DNA from: Gymnorhina tibicen
Lineage: Eukaryota > Chordata > Aves > Passeriformes > Artamidae
Assembly (NCBI GenBank): GCA_013399875.1
Contig: VXAZ01018004.1
Location: 376,072-440,071 of the forward strand
Length of the DNA: 64,000 nucleotides
Direction: 5' to 3'
This document shows, in pieces, positions 24,021-37,400 of this stretch. Below the pieces are notes generated by a model. That model saw only the letters and a list, made by a program, of their open reading frames with translations. It made no database searches and was not told the DNA's origin. Made by a program: the position numbers and the translations under genes. The number at the start of each line of letters is the position of its first letter. Positions within the stretch are counted from its first letter, which is position 1.

Positions 24021-27000
24021 ATATTTCTCTTGGGAAAGAAATCTTTTAAAGTGGAAGGCGATGATTTTTGGAAAATTTCTGTGTCCAAGAACACAAGACA
24101 AGACTGAAGCACACAGTCCCTCTCTCAAGAGTATTAGACACAAGAGTTTTGATTTTTTCAAATGACTTTGCTATTCCTTCTTCGGAGAATAATTTTCTGT
24201 TTCTGTATTTGGCTCCATGTACAATAGTAAATTACAGCAAATCTATTATAAATCAAACAAAACAAACAGAATACTTTATAAGATAAACATCCCTAGATCA
24301 CTCCAAATAGAAAATTTAACAAAATGAAGGACAACTGTGACACAGAAATTTGCTTTATATATTTATAAGGATTTAGGAAATGCTAAATTTTTTTCAAGTT
24401 TCGTCTTATTTGTAAAATATATTTATTCTTTATAATGTAGCAATTTTTGTACACCTCAAAATCTCAAAAACACACAGATAGTCAGATGAACTTAATGGTA
24501 AAACTCAAACAGAACCAGTCTGATGAACTAAGCCTCTTTTTATGTGACGTAATTAGTTCTACAGACATCTGTGAAAAGTAATCTGAGGCAGAATAATTGA
24601 GGAATATATTTTTTAAAATATGAGAATAGCAACTGAACATATCTCCTAATGACTGAGAAAATCAAAGTGCAGCCTTTAAAAAGCTAATTATAAACAAGGG
24701 AGTACAAATAAGAGGTTACAATGGAATAATGAAGGACAATGAAAAATGCAACATACAAAGCAATCAATGCAGAAGCAAATATGGTCTTCAGCAACTCCAC
24801 AATTAGGAGAGCATAGAATGGCAAAATATACTCATTAGTAAATCTAAAAAGACAGAAATTAGGTTGCATGTTTGGGGTTGTCTTCCCTGTTATTCTATGA
24901 CTCTGTAAAAACTGTCTGTTTAGTGAGCCCCAAAAGTGAATAAAGCTGACAATGGCTCACTCCTAGAAAAAACAAAACAAAACAAAACACAACCAAGATC
25001 ATATGAAACTGATCGTTATTGAGCTCTTTAAAAACATATAGCATCAATTTGAAATCAAACTGACACTTTATGAGTAGCAAAAATTTTTCACTGGGTTTTC
25101 ACTGTCATTCAAATTGATTGTTGCTTCCTGCTGAATAAAATGTAAGTAGTCTTTCAAGCCTGCAGAAAGCACCACAATAATTCATATTAAGATGACAAGG
25201 CCGTGAACTGTCGCACATTGCCTCTTAGATATTCTGATTTTTTATACACTTAAACACGATCTATTACCTCTAATGAAACTTAATCGTCAATTGAACATAT
25301 GAAATGTATCTGGGTATAAGATTTGTAATAAAAAATGCCCAGAAAAGTGGTTAAGGCAACTTTGTTTTGGGAGCTATAAGGAAGAGAATTCCCTCTTCCT
25401 GTTTTTTGTTGGTTTTTGTTGTTTCATTAGTTTTGTGGGGTATTTTTTTTCACCATAAAAAATATATACCTTTCCAGGACACTGTAGATGTACTAGAGAA
25501 TCTGGTCTGATGGTACAATTCATTCCCTGTTTGCATTGCTCAGTGAATACATCAAAACTACCAGGGTCCAGATATAAAGGGGCTTATTCAAACTTCACAT
25601 ATTATTGCAAGTGTGTCCCTTGTGGAAACTGCTGACTCTAATAAATGTATTTTGGCCAAGCAAGAAAAATATTTCACTAAATTAGATTAAATGCAGTTTT
25701 GTATTTCAGATGGCATTGTTTTTTGATTGCCACTATATAAAGAAGTAGAAACCCAATGATTTACAACGTGAAGAGGCGAGATTCGTATGATAATATACGT
25801 CCTGATATCTCAAGTGAAGAAGTCTATCTTCGTATGAAAATAAATTTACTTAAAGTGAGCTTTCTAGTGTTGTCAAAATAAAGTGTGGTGTTTAGTATTT
25901 GTTCATTTGATATATTCAACATAACATTGGAAAAGCTACTTCCAAATCAAGCAGAGTGCCATTGAGATCTCAAAGTAAAATGTACAAATATTTCTTTTTC
26001 CTGGAAATATACTACAGAAATTAATCTGGACAAATTATTTCACCATAGTAAAACAAACAAACAAAATCAATAGTTCCTGTATTTGACTAGAATAATTTCC
26101 ATAATTGTCTTAACTTCCTTAAGAAAAATAATAAAAATAAATCAGTGTACACTGATTTTTAACTTCCATTACCAGATTATTGAAATATTAGTGCAATCTT
26201 TTTCATCTATTTTTAAAACAGTGGAAAGGCTTGTCACTATTTAGATTTAAAAGAGAATATACTGCTAGCAATATTTTTGATTTATGAATTGCATTAAGCA
26301 CTGACTTTTACTTTTCCCAAATGCAATAAAGATTTTGAAATAAGATGCTTTTCCACTTATAATAACAAGATGTACAGAGATAAAGAATAACAAAACCAGT
26401 AGGCCAGATGATAATTTGGCCTGGCTATTTGAAATCATAATTTTCTGTAGATGATCTTGCTGAGTAGGATACAGTCTCTTAAATAAGAATTGTAACTTCC
26501 TGTACGAAAAAGTTATGATAGTAAAAAAATACAAGTGATATTGAGAGAGACTGCATCTTATTGAAAACACTGATCACAACAGTATGTAGCACTCTCTTGT
26601 ACTTTCTTTGCTTGAAAATTTATTAAAACTCACATTTGAAATTAAAACAAAAATCACTGAAGAAAACATATTTCCTGGCCCTCGATAGAGATTAAATGTA
26701 TGGTATTTTTTTGATGGCTAATTCCTCTAAATATCCATATTTCTATGAGAAATCATGCAGATCTGAGAAGTGATGGGGACACAGTGCACTGTCTGCTCAT
26801 GCCCTGGGTTTCCCTGCTGCCTCCTTGAGTCACTGGACACTGACAGAGTGAGGGCAGCAGCAACACTAAACTGTGGCAGCTGGAGAGCTGAGACAACGTG
26901 CACACTGACCTGCTCTAAACTCTCATGTACACAGTAACATTTTGGTTTAATCTGGTGAGTTATTGGAGAGACAATATTCTTTGTTTGGCCCAGCATGAGG

Positions 27001-30000
27001 AAAGATATGTCTGAGCTGTCGTGTTCTACACTGCTTCTCCCTTCTTTTGCACCTGAACCAGTTACACTTGAGAGAGCCTTACAAACCATGCCTTAGTAAT
27101 GTTGTTCACTATTTTTCTCTTTGATGGGCCTTTTGGGGAACTTGTCTGAGAAAAAAAGCGTATGTATGGATATGTCCAGAGTTTATTGTCTGAAAAAGGC
27201 AACTTCAACTCAACAAGTTATTATAGCACATCATACAAGAAGATCATTTGCTGCAGACAAAATTAACCTTAACATTCTCACATATAGATGATGTTATTTA
27301 AGGAGCAAAGGAAATATGACTATATTTTGAAATCTTTCTGTTTCAGCTTACATTTTTCATTACTTACAGCTCTGTGTTAAGAATGTATTTATAACTGTTC
27401 TTGGTAACACTTATCCCAGAAATTATAGACAGATGAATGTACAAAGTGTTTTTAGAATTGTAAAATTTGGAAGAAAAGAAAAAAGAAACAAACCTTTATG
27501 AAACTTGTCAGTGATAGCATGGGTTTTTTTAGCTTGGTATCTGTTGTCTAAAAATCAAAGTCCCAGTGGATAAAGGTAAAAGTCACTTAACTGATAAAAT
27601 TCCTGAGTGACTGAAAATTGGCATCTGTTCTTTATAGTTTCATCTTTGAGATTTCTCACCAGAAAACAGCAGTCGAAAAGATTATCTTATAGCAGTACTA
27701 AATAATAGACCGTTCTGCGACATTCAAAGGTCTGAAGCTCCCTGTGGAACTAATGACATTTGTACAGCAAGTCAGGCTGCTTCTTCAAAGGAGGATGGTG
27801 GAAGCAGGAAAATGATAGGTTTTTGACAGAATGTTAACCCCAAGTTGCCAGATTTTCTAAAATATAACTGCAAATAAGAGAGCTTTAATAACACTTCTAA
27901 TAAAGGGCCAAAGTCTTAGATGAATTTTAAATTCATACACTTCCACTAATTTTGATATTCACAGCTGATGCTCTGTCCCTGACACTTTAGAGAGAGGAAA
28001 TAAATGCCATATTTCTGTGCTCTGATGATAGATCAGTAAAGTAATTTTTTTCAGAAGGTATAGTAAGCATTTTATTAAGGACAGTTCCTTTTGCTTGTCA
28101 TTGAAACACCCTTTTTTTCTTTTCTTTTAAACCTGAAAGTTTAAAAAGCTTCTCTGGACTTGTTTGAAGTATGACTAGCTCAGCCATTAAGCATTGTCAT
28201 GGCCTCCAAATGAGATCTCTTCCTATATTTAATCCACTGCTATACTGAAAAAATATTAAGGGAGAATTAAATCATGGGCTTTTCTCACCAAGGAGATAAT
28301 TTGACCTTACATGTCCTGAATGCCCTTAGGCTGTAACAGGAAAAATATAGGGAAGACTCTACATTTCTCTGATTGCATCTGAGGAAAATTGCAGCTGGGA
28401 ATTTAGGAGTCACAGGGAAAGAAGGCAAGTGAACAAGGATAACTTGCTTTTCTCCTGGAAGAGAGAAGAACTCAGCTCCAGACCTTGTGCCTGGTTGTGT
28501 TTTACATCCACATCTCTTCGGCTACCCCTTCTTACTGGGAATCTTTCTTCAGTGTATGATAGCATAACTTCAAGCCAAGGGTTAAGAGTTTCTCTGTCTC
28601 TGATATCCCACAATCCTGTTTCCTGGTGTATGGGAGTCAAATTATTTCACAAGATGGGTCTGCTGGGGAAAACTGGCACTGAAATATTTGTAAAAGTTGC
28701 TTTGTTCTGCTGCTTTCTACCACCCACTGTCTGATGCAGCTGTCTGTGAGGACCAGCACAATGACCTGCTTTGTAGGCTTCTTGAGGGATTTAAACAGAA
28801 TTGGGCAGCTATCTGTCTAAAGTCATATAGCAAGAGAACTCAGCTGGAAGGAGAACATTACCTTCTCAACAGGGCAGCTAAATCCGTGTTTAAGCACTCA
28901 GTCAATTTCTGTCTCAAGAAACTGGAGACCTAGGCAGTGTTAGAAGTACATGCACTTGATTTCTGTCTGAATCTTGAATGAAGAGCCCAAATTCCCAGGG
29001 TTGCATTTAGCCCCATGGGCAGGCAGCATTACCTGCCTGCACGTGCTATGTCTGTTACCTCAAAACCTGCTCAGGCTTTCTCACTCTAAACATAGGCATG
29101 AAGAGAAACTGAAACTTACACCATGAAGGTTTTAGAGAAGTTGACAGTATTTCTCACTAGAATGACAAAAGAGATAAAGAGAGGGATCTGCTGTGCATTA
29201 GTAATAATATGGCCCTTCAGGGTCAGCCCGTACTCTGAAAACTTTTCAATGAAATACTGCATACTGTTTAGCTAGCAGAGTAACAAGGTATGTTTGGGCA
29301 GGGGACCGGCATTTAAACCAAACTAGTTATCATATCTCTCCAACTATATACTCCTGTTACCTACATTAGCTAAAATACAGACTTAGAATAGAAGTTCCCC
29401 TGAGGCATAATGTTATATGTGTATTGGGTATACATATTTTCTCTTGTAGCTGTTTACATGTTCCAAATGGAAGGTGTAGACAAACAGCTTTTTAAAATAT
29501 TCTGGCCTAAGTGATTTACTATACTGAAATCATCCATGCCCTCCTCTTCGCTCAACTACCAGATGTGAAAGTGGTTTTTATCAGCATAAACTTCCTGAAC
29601 AAACTTTAAATCTTAACTTTTCAGCTGTTACAAAGAAAGTCAGTAATGCCTTGTACTTCTTTGGCTTTAAAGATTGCTTTTTAATTTTGCTCCCATTTTC
29701 TTTGTGATTCCAAATTGGCAGATGGAGGTCTCATGTTACTGAGATACTTAAAATTACAAAGTAGTAAAAACTTACTCAAATTTTAAAACAAACTGATCCC
29801 AAACCTTCTGCCTTACACTCCTGTTCCTTTTTCAATAACTAAAGAAATCTTTCTTTTTGTATGGAAATATCTGGGAAAAAAAATGTACCTTCTCCTTTCC
29901 TGTTAAACAAATGCTCTTCTTTTATTGCTTCTGCTCAATATATGGGCAATTAAATAGAAGTATAAAGGGCAGGAAAAAGCAAATGAATACATTTTAAAAA

Positions 30001-31204
30001 TCTTGATTCTTCTTTCTTACCAAACAAAAGCTAGAAGCTGATATTACACAAGCCAAAGTAAAATGTAGCAAAGTGGATCCACCCTTGATTTGTACTATAT
30101 CAATATTTTCTTAAAGAAGTATTTATGGTTTCATTGTTCTAGCTGAAAGGTAGAAAGTTATGGAGACAAAACCTTATTACAAATGTCCTGCATTATCATG
30201 ACTGTAACAAACTTAGTTTTACTGGAGGTTACCACATCCCAATAGTCTTCATTGCCTGAATCTGCTCCAAGAATACAAAAAAGTGCAAATGCAGAGGCTG
30301 TTTTTTCACTTCAGATTCCATCATAAGCTCTCATAAAGCCATTAATGCTTTCCCTACTTCTAATGGTACAGCATTGATTTCTATTACATATAGATGTGGT
30401 CCTGCAAGTTTTAGACTTTTCTTTTTTCCCCTCAATGTTTTCATTTCTTGGTAAATGACAATTACACTTTCTGAAATTTAATCCATAAAAATTTTAAGTG
30501 AATATGCTTTTAAGAAAATTTTCTTATTCTGTGTTGACTTTGTCATTTCAATAAAGTCCTCTGAAACTGAATCCAAATGATTTTTGTGGCACTTTATAAA
30601 TGATTCTTAGAAATAGTCCAAAGAAAAAGGCCAGAAAAGCAGAAAATTATGCCACTGGGTTCTTACAAACCTCCTACCTCTCTTGGTAAATACTGTATCA
30701 AAGCTTACCGTTTAAGACAAACAGTTTCCCTGCTCTTGAGTGCTGTGGTTTTAGTTTGTTTTTAACAGTTTCTCAATTGAGTCTGCCAGCAGGCCCATGG
30801 TCTATCCAGCAGTGATAACAGTGTGCAATACACGACTCTTTTCTACACAGCTTCCCTGCCTCTCTTTCTGTGTCATAGCTGGCTCTGTATGTCATTGGGC
30901 AGAAATCCAAGGCTAGGGTTTTAGCCAACTCCAAATTTCAGGTATTATTACTGCACCATTAAAAATCTTCTGAATTTCAATTCTTCAACAGCTTCAGCAT
31001 AAAAGACTGCATACTCTATCTCCATCTTTTTAACTAGTCTTTTTCCCTTTATCTCCTCTAACAAATTACTCACAGACACAGACTTCCCTCTTCTGAAGTG
31101 CAGTATACTCTGCTAATTATTTGTATAAAGTAAATATTAAAAAAAAAGATATAACTTAATTATCACTATATTCTGCATAGCTTTAAAATTAGCACTCATT
31201 TGCA
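24021..31204. other. AT-rich non-coding sequence, unassigned
   Basis: Seven kilobases with no gene I can support. A GC-richer patch at about 26750-27090 carries a 120-codon minus-strand frame without recognisable domains. At 28812-28850 there is a weak resemblance to the core of a MIR-type SINE, which I do not call. A (CAAAA)n run lies at 24968-24990. Confidence 0.5.
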
Positions 31205-31445
31205 TTGCAGCAGAACCTGATGGGCCCCACAGGGACCAGGGTATTATTGTGCTTGTTGCTGTAGGAACACAGAACAAGGATCAATCTCAGTCCTAAACAG
31301 CTATTAGCTGCATCAGGCAAAAGGATCGTTCTACCTTGTTTAACAGATGAGGTACCAAAGTACAGAGATTAAACAATTTGCTCAAGAAAATCCATGGCAG
31401 AACTGAACCCAGGTCTCTTAAATCTGAGCCAGATGTCCAGTTCCA
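31205..31445 (+). mobile_element. Ancient amniote MIR/CORE-like SINE relic
   Basis: In order: 'GATGGGCCCCACAGGGACCA' near 31219, 'GGAACACAGAACAAGGAT' (31264-31281), 'ACAGATGAGGTACCAAAGTA' (31342-31361), 'TTTGCTCAAGAAAATCCATG', and 'GAACCCAGGTCTC' (31404-31416). This is the order seen in old MIR-type repeats: a total/gap sentence, 'acagatgagg', 'ttgcccaagg', 'gaacccaggtct'. It is heavily diverged. Such SINEs date from early amniotes, so this relic is far older than the LTRs nearby. The exact subfamily name is uncertain. Confidence 0.7.
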
Positions 31446-34400
31446 AAGATGTCCATTTGTCTTCCTTAGGATAAGTCACATTCTGTAAACATCTGTGTCT
31501 TATCTGCTCTCTCAGTGTATCCTGGCTCAGCAGAGATTTCCTGTAGCTATCAATAAGAAAACCTTTCATTTCTGCTCTCTTCACACATGAAAACTTTGAA
31601 ACTTCTGGACATTCAAAACTGTTGAATTTAAAAGAAATTGTAGACTGTTGCCACTGCCAGAGCCAGAGTTTCATGTCTGACAGGAGAACTGCCATGAACA
31701 CAGTTCACATTCATTGCTGTAAACAAGATGTAGTGGAGCAGCATAGCAGCAGCCATGACTGGCACACATCACCATTGCTCTACTTGCATGTAATTAATTC
31801 CTTGTGAAAGGTACTATTATAATAAGACAATTCAAAATAATCTCCCAACCAGTGTTTCTGCCTGGAAACAACACATCACAGTCAGGAGAATGGTTTCAGC
31901 TAACAACACTCCCCTTGTTCTGTACCAGAGCCAACAAGCTCTGTATCCATCAGTACTGCGACCAGCCAACCCATGATAATGAGCTTATTGGAAACATCTG
32001 TAATGGGAACTGAACCTATAATTTCAAGGTATTTTAGAAATAGAAATATTTAGAAATAGAGATAGAATAGAAAAAGATATTTTAGAAGGACAGAAGAACA
32101 CATAATGGAATGTGGGATATTTGTACCAGAGTTACTTGTGAGGTGGTCTGTATCTGTATATATGTTAACCAGTGGGTCTTATATCATCCTCAGCAGCGAA
32201 CATTATTGGTCAGGGTGAGCATTGAAGTTTTTTTAAGAAAAACCTGGATGATGGAGCTATTTCCTGAATTCATATTACCTGGAAACTGATCTCCTCAAAG
32301 ACGGGAAGGTCAATAATTGTTTGTTATTTTGGATAAAATCTTATTCTTTGATACCTCAATATAAACAGGAATAAAATTATGTTTAAAATTTTCTTCTTTG
32401 AGAGTGCTGTATTGAAATAGCTTGGTCGGAAGTAGAAACATCAACAGAGCTACACTGCTACTTCTACATGTGGTAGTATATTTCTCTGTGCTCCATGCTG
32501 TACTGAATCATCTAGACACATCCTAAAGGGCCCCAGGGTGTCAGAGGGCTGAGGCATGAAATATCTGATTAATAAGGTCAGTTCGGTCAATTCTTTCCTT
32601 CTCAGGTCACAGAACAGGAAAAAATGATCTTTTCAGACCTGCAGCGTTTTGACTAAAATTTCTAAATCAGATTTGAATCCTTCCTACCTCAAACACCCTG
32701 AGCCCATTTTGTTCAGAAGGAAATTTTACTGGAAGTCATTTTGGACTGCGGCATTTAATAGGGAAAGTCCACCTGAAACAAATAAAAAATTCAGTGGGCA
32801 GGATAGCAAACTCATAGAAGCAGAACCCTGTGATTTCTTTAGTGAGCCATAGGGAAGAACAGAAAGGGACATCCTCCTGCTGCTATTAGTGACAGACTAT
32901 TCCCCCAGAAAGTTAAGGCATCTTAAAAGAAATGGTTTCAAGTATGTTCATGGTTCCTTGTACAAAGCCATGTTAGGAATTTCCATGCATCTCTGAAAGA
33001 AACCCCACATTATACTTAATTGTGCTGGTCAGTGTAATTGACTTAGGTGCAACCCTAGTGACTAGAGAGTCCTTTTTTGAATCTTTGCAGTTATCTCTAA
33101 CAGCTCAGACAGCAGGACGGTCTGAGAGTTAAAATATTCCATGGGAAGGTGAAAAGTGCCTCAAGCAGAAGCTGGGTTTGAATCTCAACCTCCATTACCC
33201 CAGCTCACACCTGCACTGTGATTCACTGGGGAAGGAGCCTCAAACTGTTATGTCTCACACATCTCCATAGTACCTCTGTGAAGGAAATGTTTTAAAAGGC
33301 CATTCTCAAACCCTGGGAGTGTAATGTATTTCTTGACTATTTTTATGTGTTATTATTAAAAGGGAGAAAACCAGACAAAATATAGAGCAATGCATTTGCC
33401 TAACTTATCAGTGCAGAAAACTCAACAACATTTCGTAATCATGAAATCATAAATTTACAAGCATGTATATATTTCAATTTGGATTTATTAACATAAACAC
33501 TAATACAGAATTCTGTTTGGCTACATAAGGCTAGATTGTGCATCATTCATTTGATGGTTAAAAGAAGTAAAACTGAATATTATTTGCTCCTCTATCTTCT
33601 ACAAAATATTATAGAATTGTGGAAACTTTCTGTACTTTACCTATTTATTTGCTTTATAATTAATACTTTTCTTTCTTTTTTAACTTTTCCCCAATGTCTT
33701 TCAACTGCAGTTAAAATTGTAAACAGAGTCACCTCTCTTGAGAGAGGTTGTACTTAATAAAAAAGAGCTGGATAAATAATAACTTCTATAAGAGCTGCTC
33801 AGATAAAGTCCAGAAGGCTCATAAAGATACTGCATATCTCATCACCCAAATTTACTTCTCACAATGTATTCGGTAATATTCTTCTTTTGTCTTGCTATGT
33901 AGAAAATGCAAAAATAAAAAATTCCTAATATTTTATTCTTTGGAGTAATAGAAAATCATGTTGCTGATTCTTTCCTATTTACTGTGTAGAGAATTTCTCC
34001 TCTACACAGGATCTTGCCAGAAATACTGGCTCACTTACTGTTATGGGAAGTAGGCTGTGATTTTCACATCTGCTTGCAACTTCACAGAAAAGGATGATTG
34101 AAGGAAAATAAAAATGTCTTATCTTTTTCAGCTTATAACTGGATTTCACTAGCCTTGTTTACAGTAGTAATGCCACTGAAGCTGAAAAATGAGTTCAGTT
34201 TTGGTAATGTAGAAGTTACGGTCCAGCAGATTTCTCTGCTGCAAAAGACTGTGCCTTTCAAATTCCCTGTAGGAAACCAGACTTAAACACGAAGTGCTTA
34301 ACATTTAAAGCTACAGTGGTCAAATAAATATGGACTTTAAAAAGCTGTGCATACTTCCATGTAATACTAAGAGCAAAACATCTTCAATGAAAAGTGATTG

Positions 34401-37400
34401 TCCATGAATAAAAGGTAATATGAATTTTTCTTGATGCCAATATTCTCTGAAGCCATAAAACTTCCATCAAATGTGGACAAGCAACACAAGCTCCTTGCTA
34501 AATGTCAAGCAAATGGTCAAGTATTTGTAAACATGATCTGAGGAGGCTGCTGAGTAGATAGTGCAATGCAACCATCTGGAACCAGCTGCCACCTGCAATT
34601 TAAAATGGTACACAATTGCATACATAAATACACGTAAATACCAAAACCAACTAGCTCTCAAAGGTATTTATTTTAATATTTATATGGGTTTAAATGGTGT
34701 TACTGATGTTTTTTCTTTGAATTGTCACCTCTCTGGCAGTTATATGAGAAGCTGTTAATGTAGAACAGGTTTAATATATCAGTAAAAAATCTAACTACAT
34801 AAAAAAACACACTTTTTTATTTTTTTACTTTTTTGTTCCTATAGTCATTCATCATTCATTCCTCTTGTCAACACTAGAGCCTTTATGCCACCTTTTCTTT
34901 CACTCAGTGTCTTACCTTAACCAGTGATATTCCCTATGAATTCTTCTGTCTGAGACAAAGAAAGAAAATAAAATGCATTGTAGCTGGGTTGCAGCTTCCT
35001 GAAATTTCAACAGTATCCATGCTCACTCAAAGACAGGAAAAAACAGAAGGGCAGCAAACACAAGGGCTTTGTTTTTCACTATATTCCTAGACTGATGTTT
35101 GTCTTTTTGATGATAAAGACAATGTGACTTTCCATTTTTATTCAGCCTTTGACTTGTTTTGCCCCTCAACACATCAGTTGGTACCAAAGTTTCTTGCAAT
35201 CTCTTTATTGCACAGCTGAAGACAATATGTTCATTAGGGCCATCAAATCCTCTCCATAAAAGTCATTAAATTTTATGCCAGCAAGTTGAAAGCTTCTGCT
35301 AAGTTTCGAGTGGAAGAGTCCATATTTCATTACCAAAACACCCAATTCTTGATATGCAACTTCTTAAATTATCCATTCCTACTATTCATTATTTTGCATT
35401 ATTTTCTGAATGCCAGTATATAAAAAGTCAGTCTGAAAGTATAATCATGACGTAGATCATGAGCTGTGTCTAGATTAGTAAATATTGAAGGACAATCAAA
35501 GCAGTTCCATACAGCAAAACAGCAGGTGACAATGACCTGATGCCCTCACTATCTGTGCTTCAGGCATTCCACTTCAGCTGGCTGAAACGTGGTCCTGTGG
35601 ACTGAAAACCCATTAAGACAACATTAATTCTTTGAGTACATCTTCTGGTTCAGTTTCACCTGAAAGCAATCAATTTTGCACACTTTAAGCTTTTATGTGA
35701 TTGAACCAAACTTGGTCAGCAGACAGAATTAGATTTGCTGCAAAAACACAATTCTAATCTAAACCAAAACACTAAGAGAGCTGAAGGCAGTTTCACCTCA
35801 CATTTTTGTGCATTAGGTGGCTCCTTGTAGTAAGTTTGGTGATTAATGTTGAACTGTTAGCATTTCTTTAAAAATCCTAAAAATATGAATATAATTAGCA
35901 AGGAAATTAGTTATTCTCAGAACCTGAGTAATGTTTTCTTTTTAATTTATTAAGATTTCCACTTCTATCTATTTCTCTCAACAAACATTTATCACACATT
36001 CCTCAACATGCAAAAAAATCCCTAGGAAGTATGTCTGCTAGTAAAATAGATTTGGAATGATCTAAGGCTGAAAATGTCTAGCCTGATATAAAAATTTAGT
36101 TTTTTATGCAACAAGCATGCATTTCTAAGGTTCAGGAAATAGTAGTTTTGAAAAATTTTACCTAACAAGAATTTTTAGACTAGGAAATTAAAAAGAAAGC
36201 CATTTTCAAAAATCTAATTTGGTAGTCACAAGTGGCATTTATAATTGTTAAACTAGAGCAAGATACAAACTAAAATTCTACATACTTGTTTTCAGGATTT
36301 CTCTTGATTTTTTTCCCAGTTTTCTAAGGTGTTTTGTTTGTGTTTTTTTGGCTGGTTGGTTTTTTGTCTTTGGTGTCATCAAATAAGTTGAAATTGGCTT
36401 TGTATTCTACATGTAAGATCATTCAAATGAGAAAAAACCCCAACAAACAAGCCAAAAGCACCTCACATTAGTATGTTTTATTTTAAACTGCAAAGGGTTA
36501 TAAAAATGTTCATTTATGCACACAGAGTGAAGTTTAAACCCCTTATATTTTGCTGATAGACTTTTCAGAATTAAATCCAGCAGCTCTAGGATTGGGTTTA
36601 AAAATAAACAGCACATCTCATATTTGGATGGAAATTTACCTCTGAGATGATTGCACAGAAACATACACAATTATGAGTGACTGGCTTTCTGCAGATCATC
36701 TCATAACACCAGTGTCACAGAGCCTTTCCATAAAAAGCAATTCTGCTTTTATGTTATGATTATTAATACTGCTGTGGGTGGTTATGTGAATTGCAGACAG
36801 ATTTTTCTTGATGCTCTTGGAAACTGTGACGAATATGACTAATTTGTAGGCTTAAAAGAAGTTGATCAATCTTTTAAAGAGTTCTTAATTTGTTCAAACT
36901 TTCAATTAAACTTTGCTAAAAGTGGTTTTTTTTAAAATAACCCTAGAATTTAATGTATTTCCAGGTATGTTTTACACTAGTCATTATTTAATATCAAATC
37001 TATATAAATCTTGGAATATATTATCTTACGGTATTATAGCTTTCTCTCCATCACTGAACTGTGACGATAGACCAGAAGCAATCTCAAAACTGTCATTTTA
37101 TCAAGTTCATGCTTTGATTTTTGAATATTCCACCTAATTTTAGTAATGTATGCATGTCTAGGATTATCAGGGAAAAAGTAGCAAATCAAAAATCACTTTA
37201 ATGGATTTCTCCTACTTTTTTTAAGGTTAGAAATAAAATGCTATTGCTTATTAGCACCATTACACAAACGTTTGGTGAGGAGTGCTCCTTCTAAGGGGTA
37301 AACTGACTGAAGAGCTCTTCCAGTTTCATCAATTCTAAACAAAAAGAAATTTTCCAGTCCTATTTCAGCTTCTTACCTAAGTTCAGCTTGCCTTAAGTAG

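Noticed and set aside
23808..24112. 99-codon frames on both strands
   Set aside because: They overlap a CR1 3' relic, and neither matches a known protein.
24868..24905. Possible CR1 tail (TTATTCTATGACTCTG)
   Set aside because: Only one octamer-like match and no CR1 sequence upstream; too short to support.
29018..29042. Short inverted repeat GGCAGGCAG...CTGCCTGC
   Set aside because: Eight-base arms occur by chance often enough; no context to give it meaning.
33165..33185. tRNA B-box-like GGGTTTGAATCTC
   Set aside because: No matching A box, acceptor stem or clover-leaf pairing around it; at best a SINE trace.
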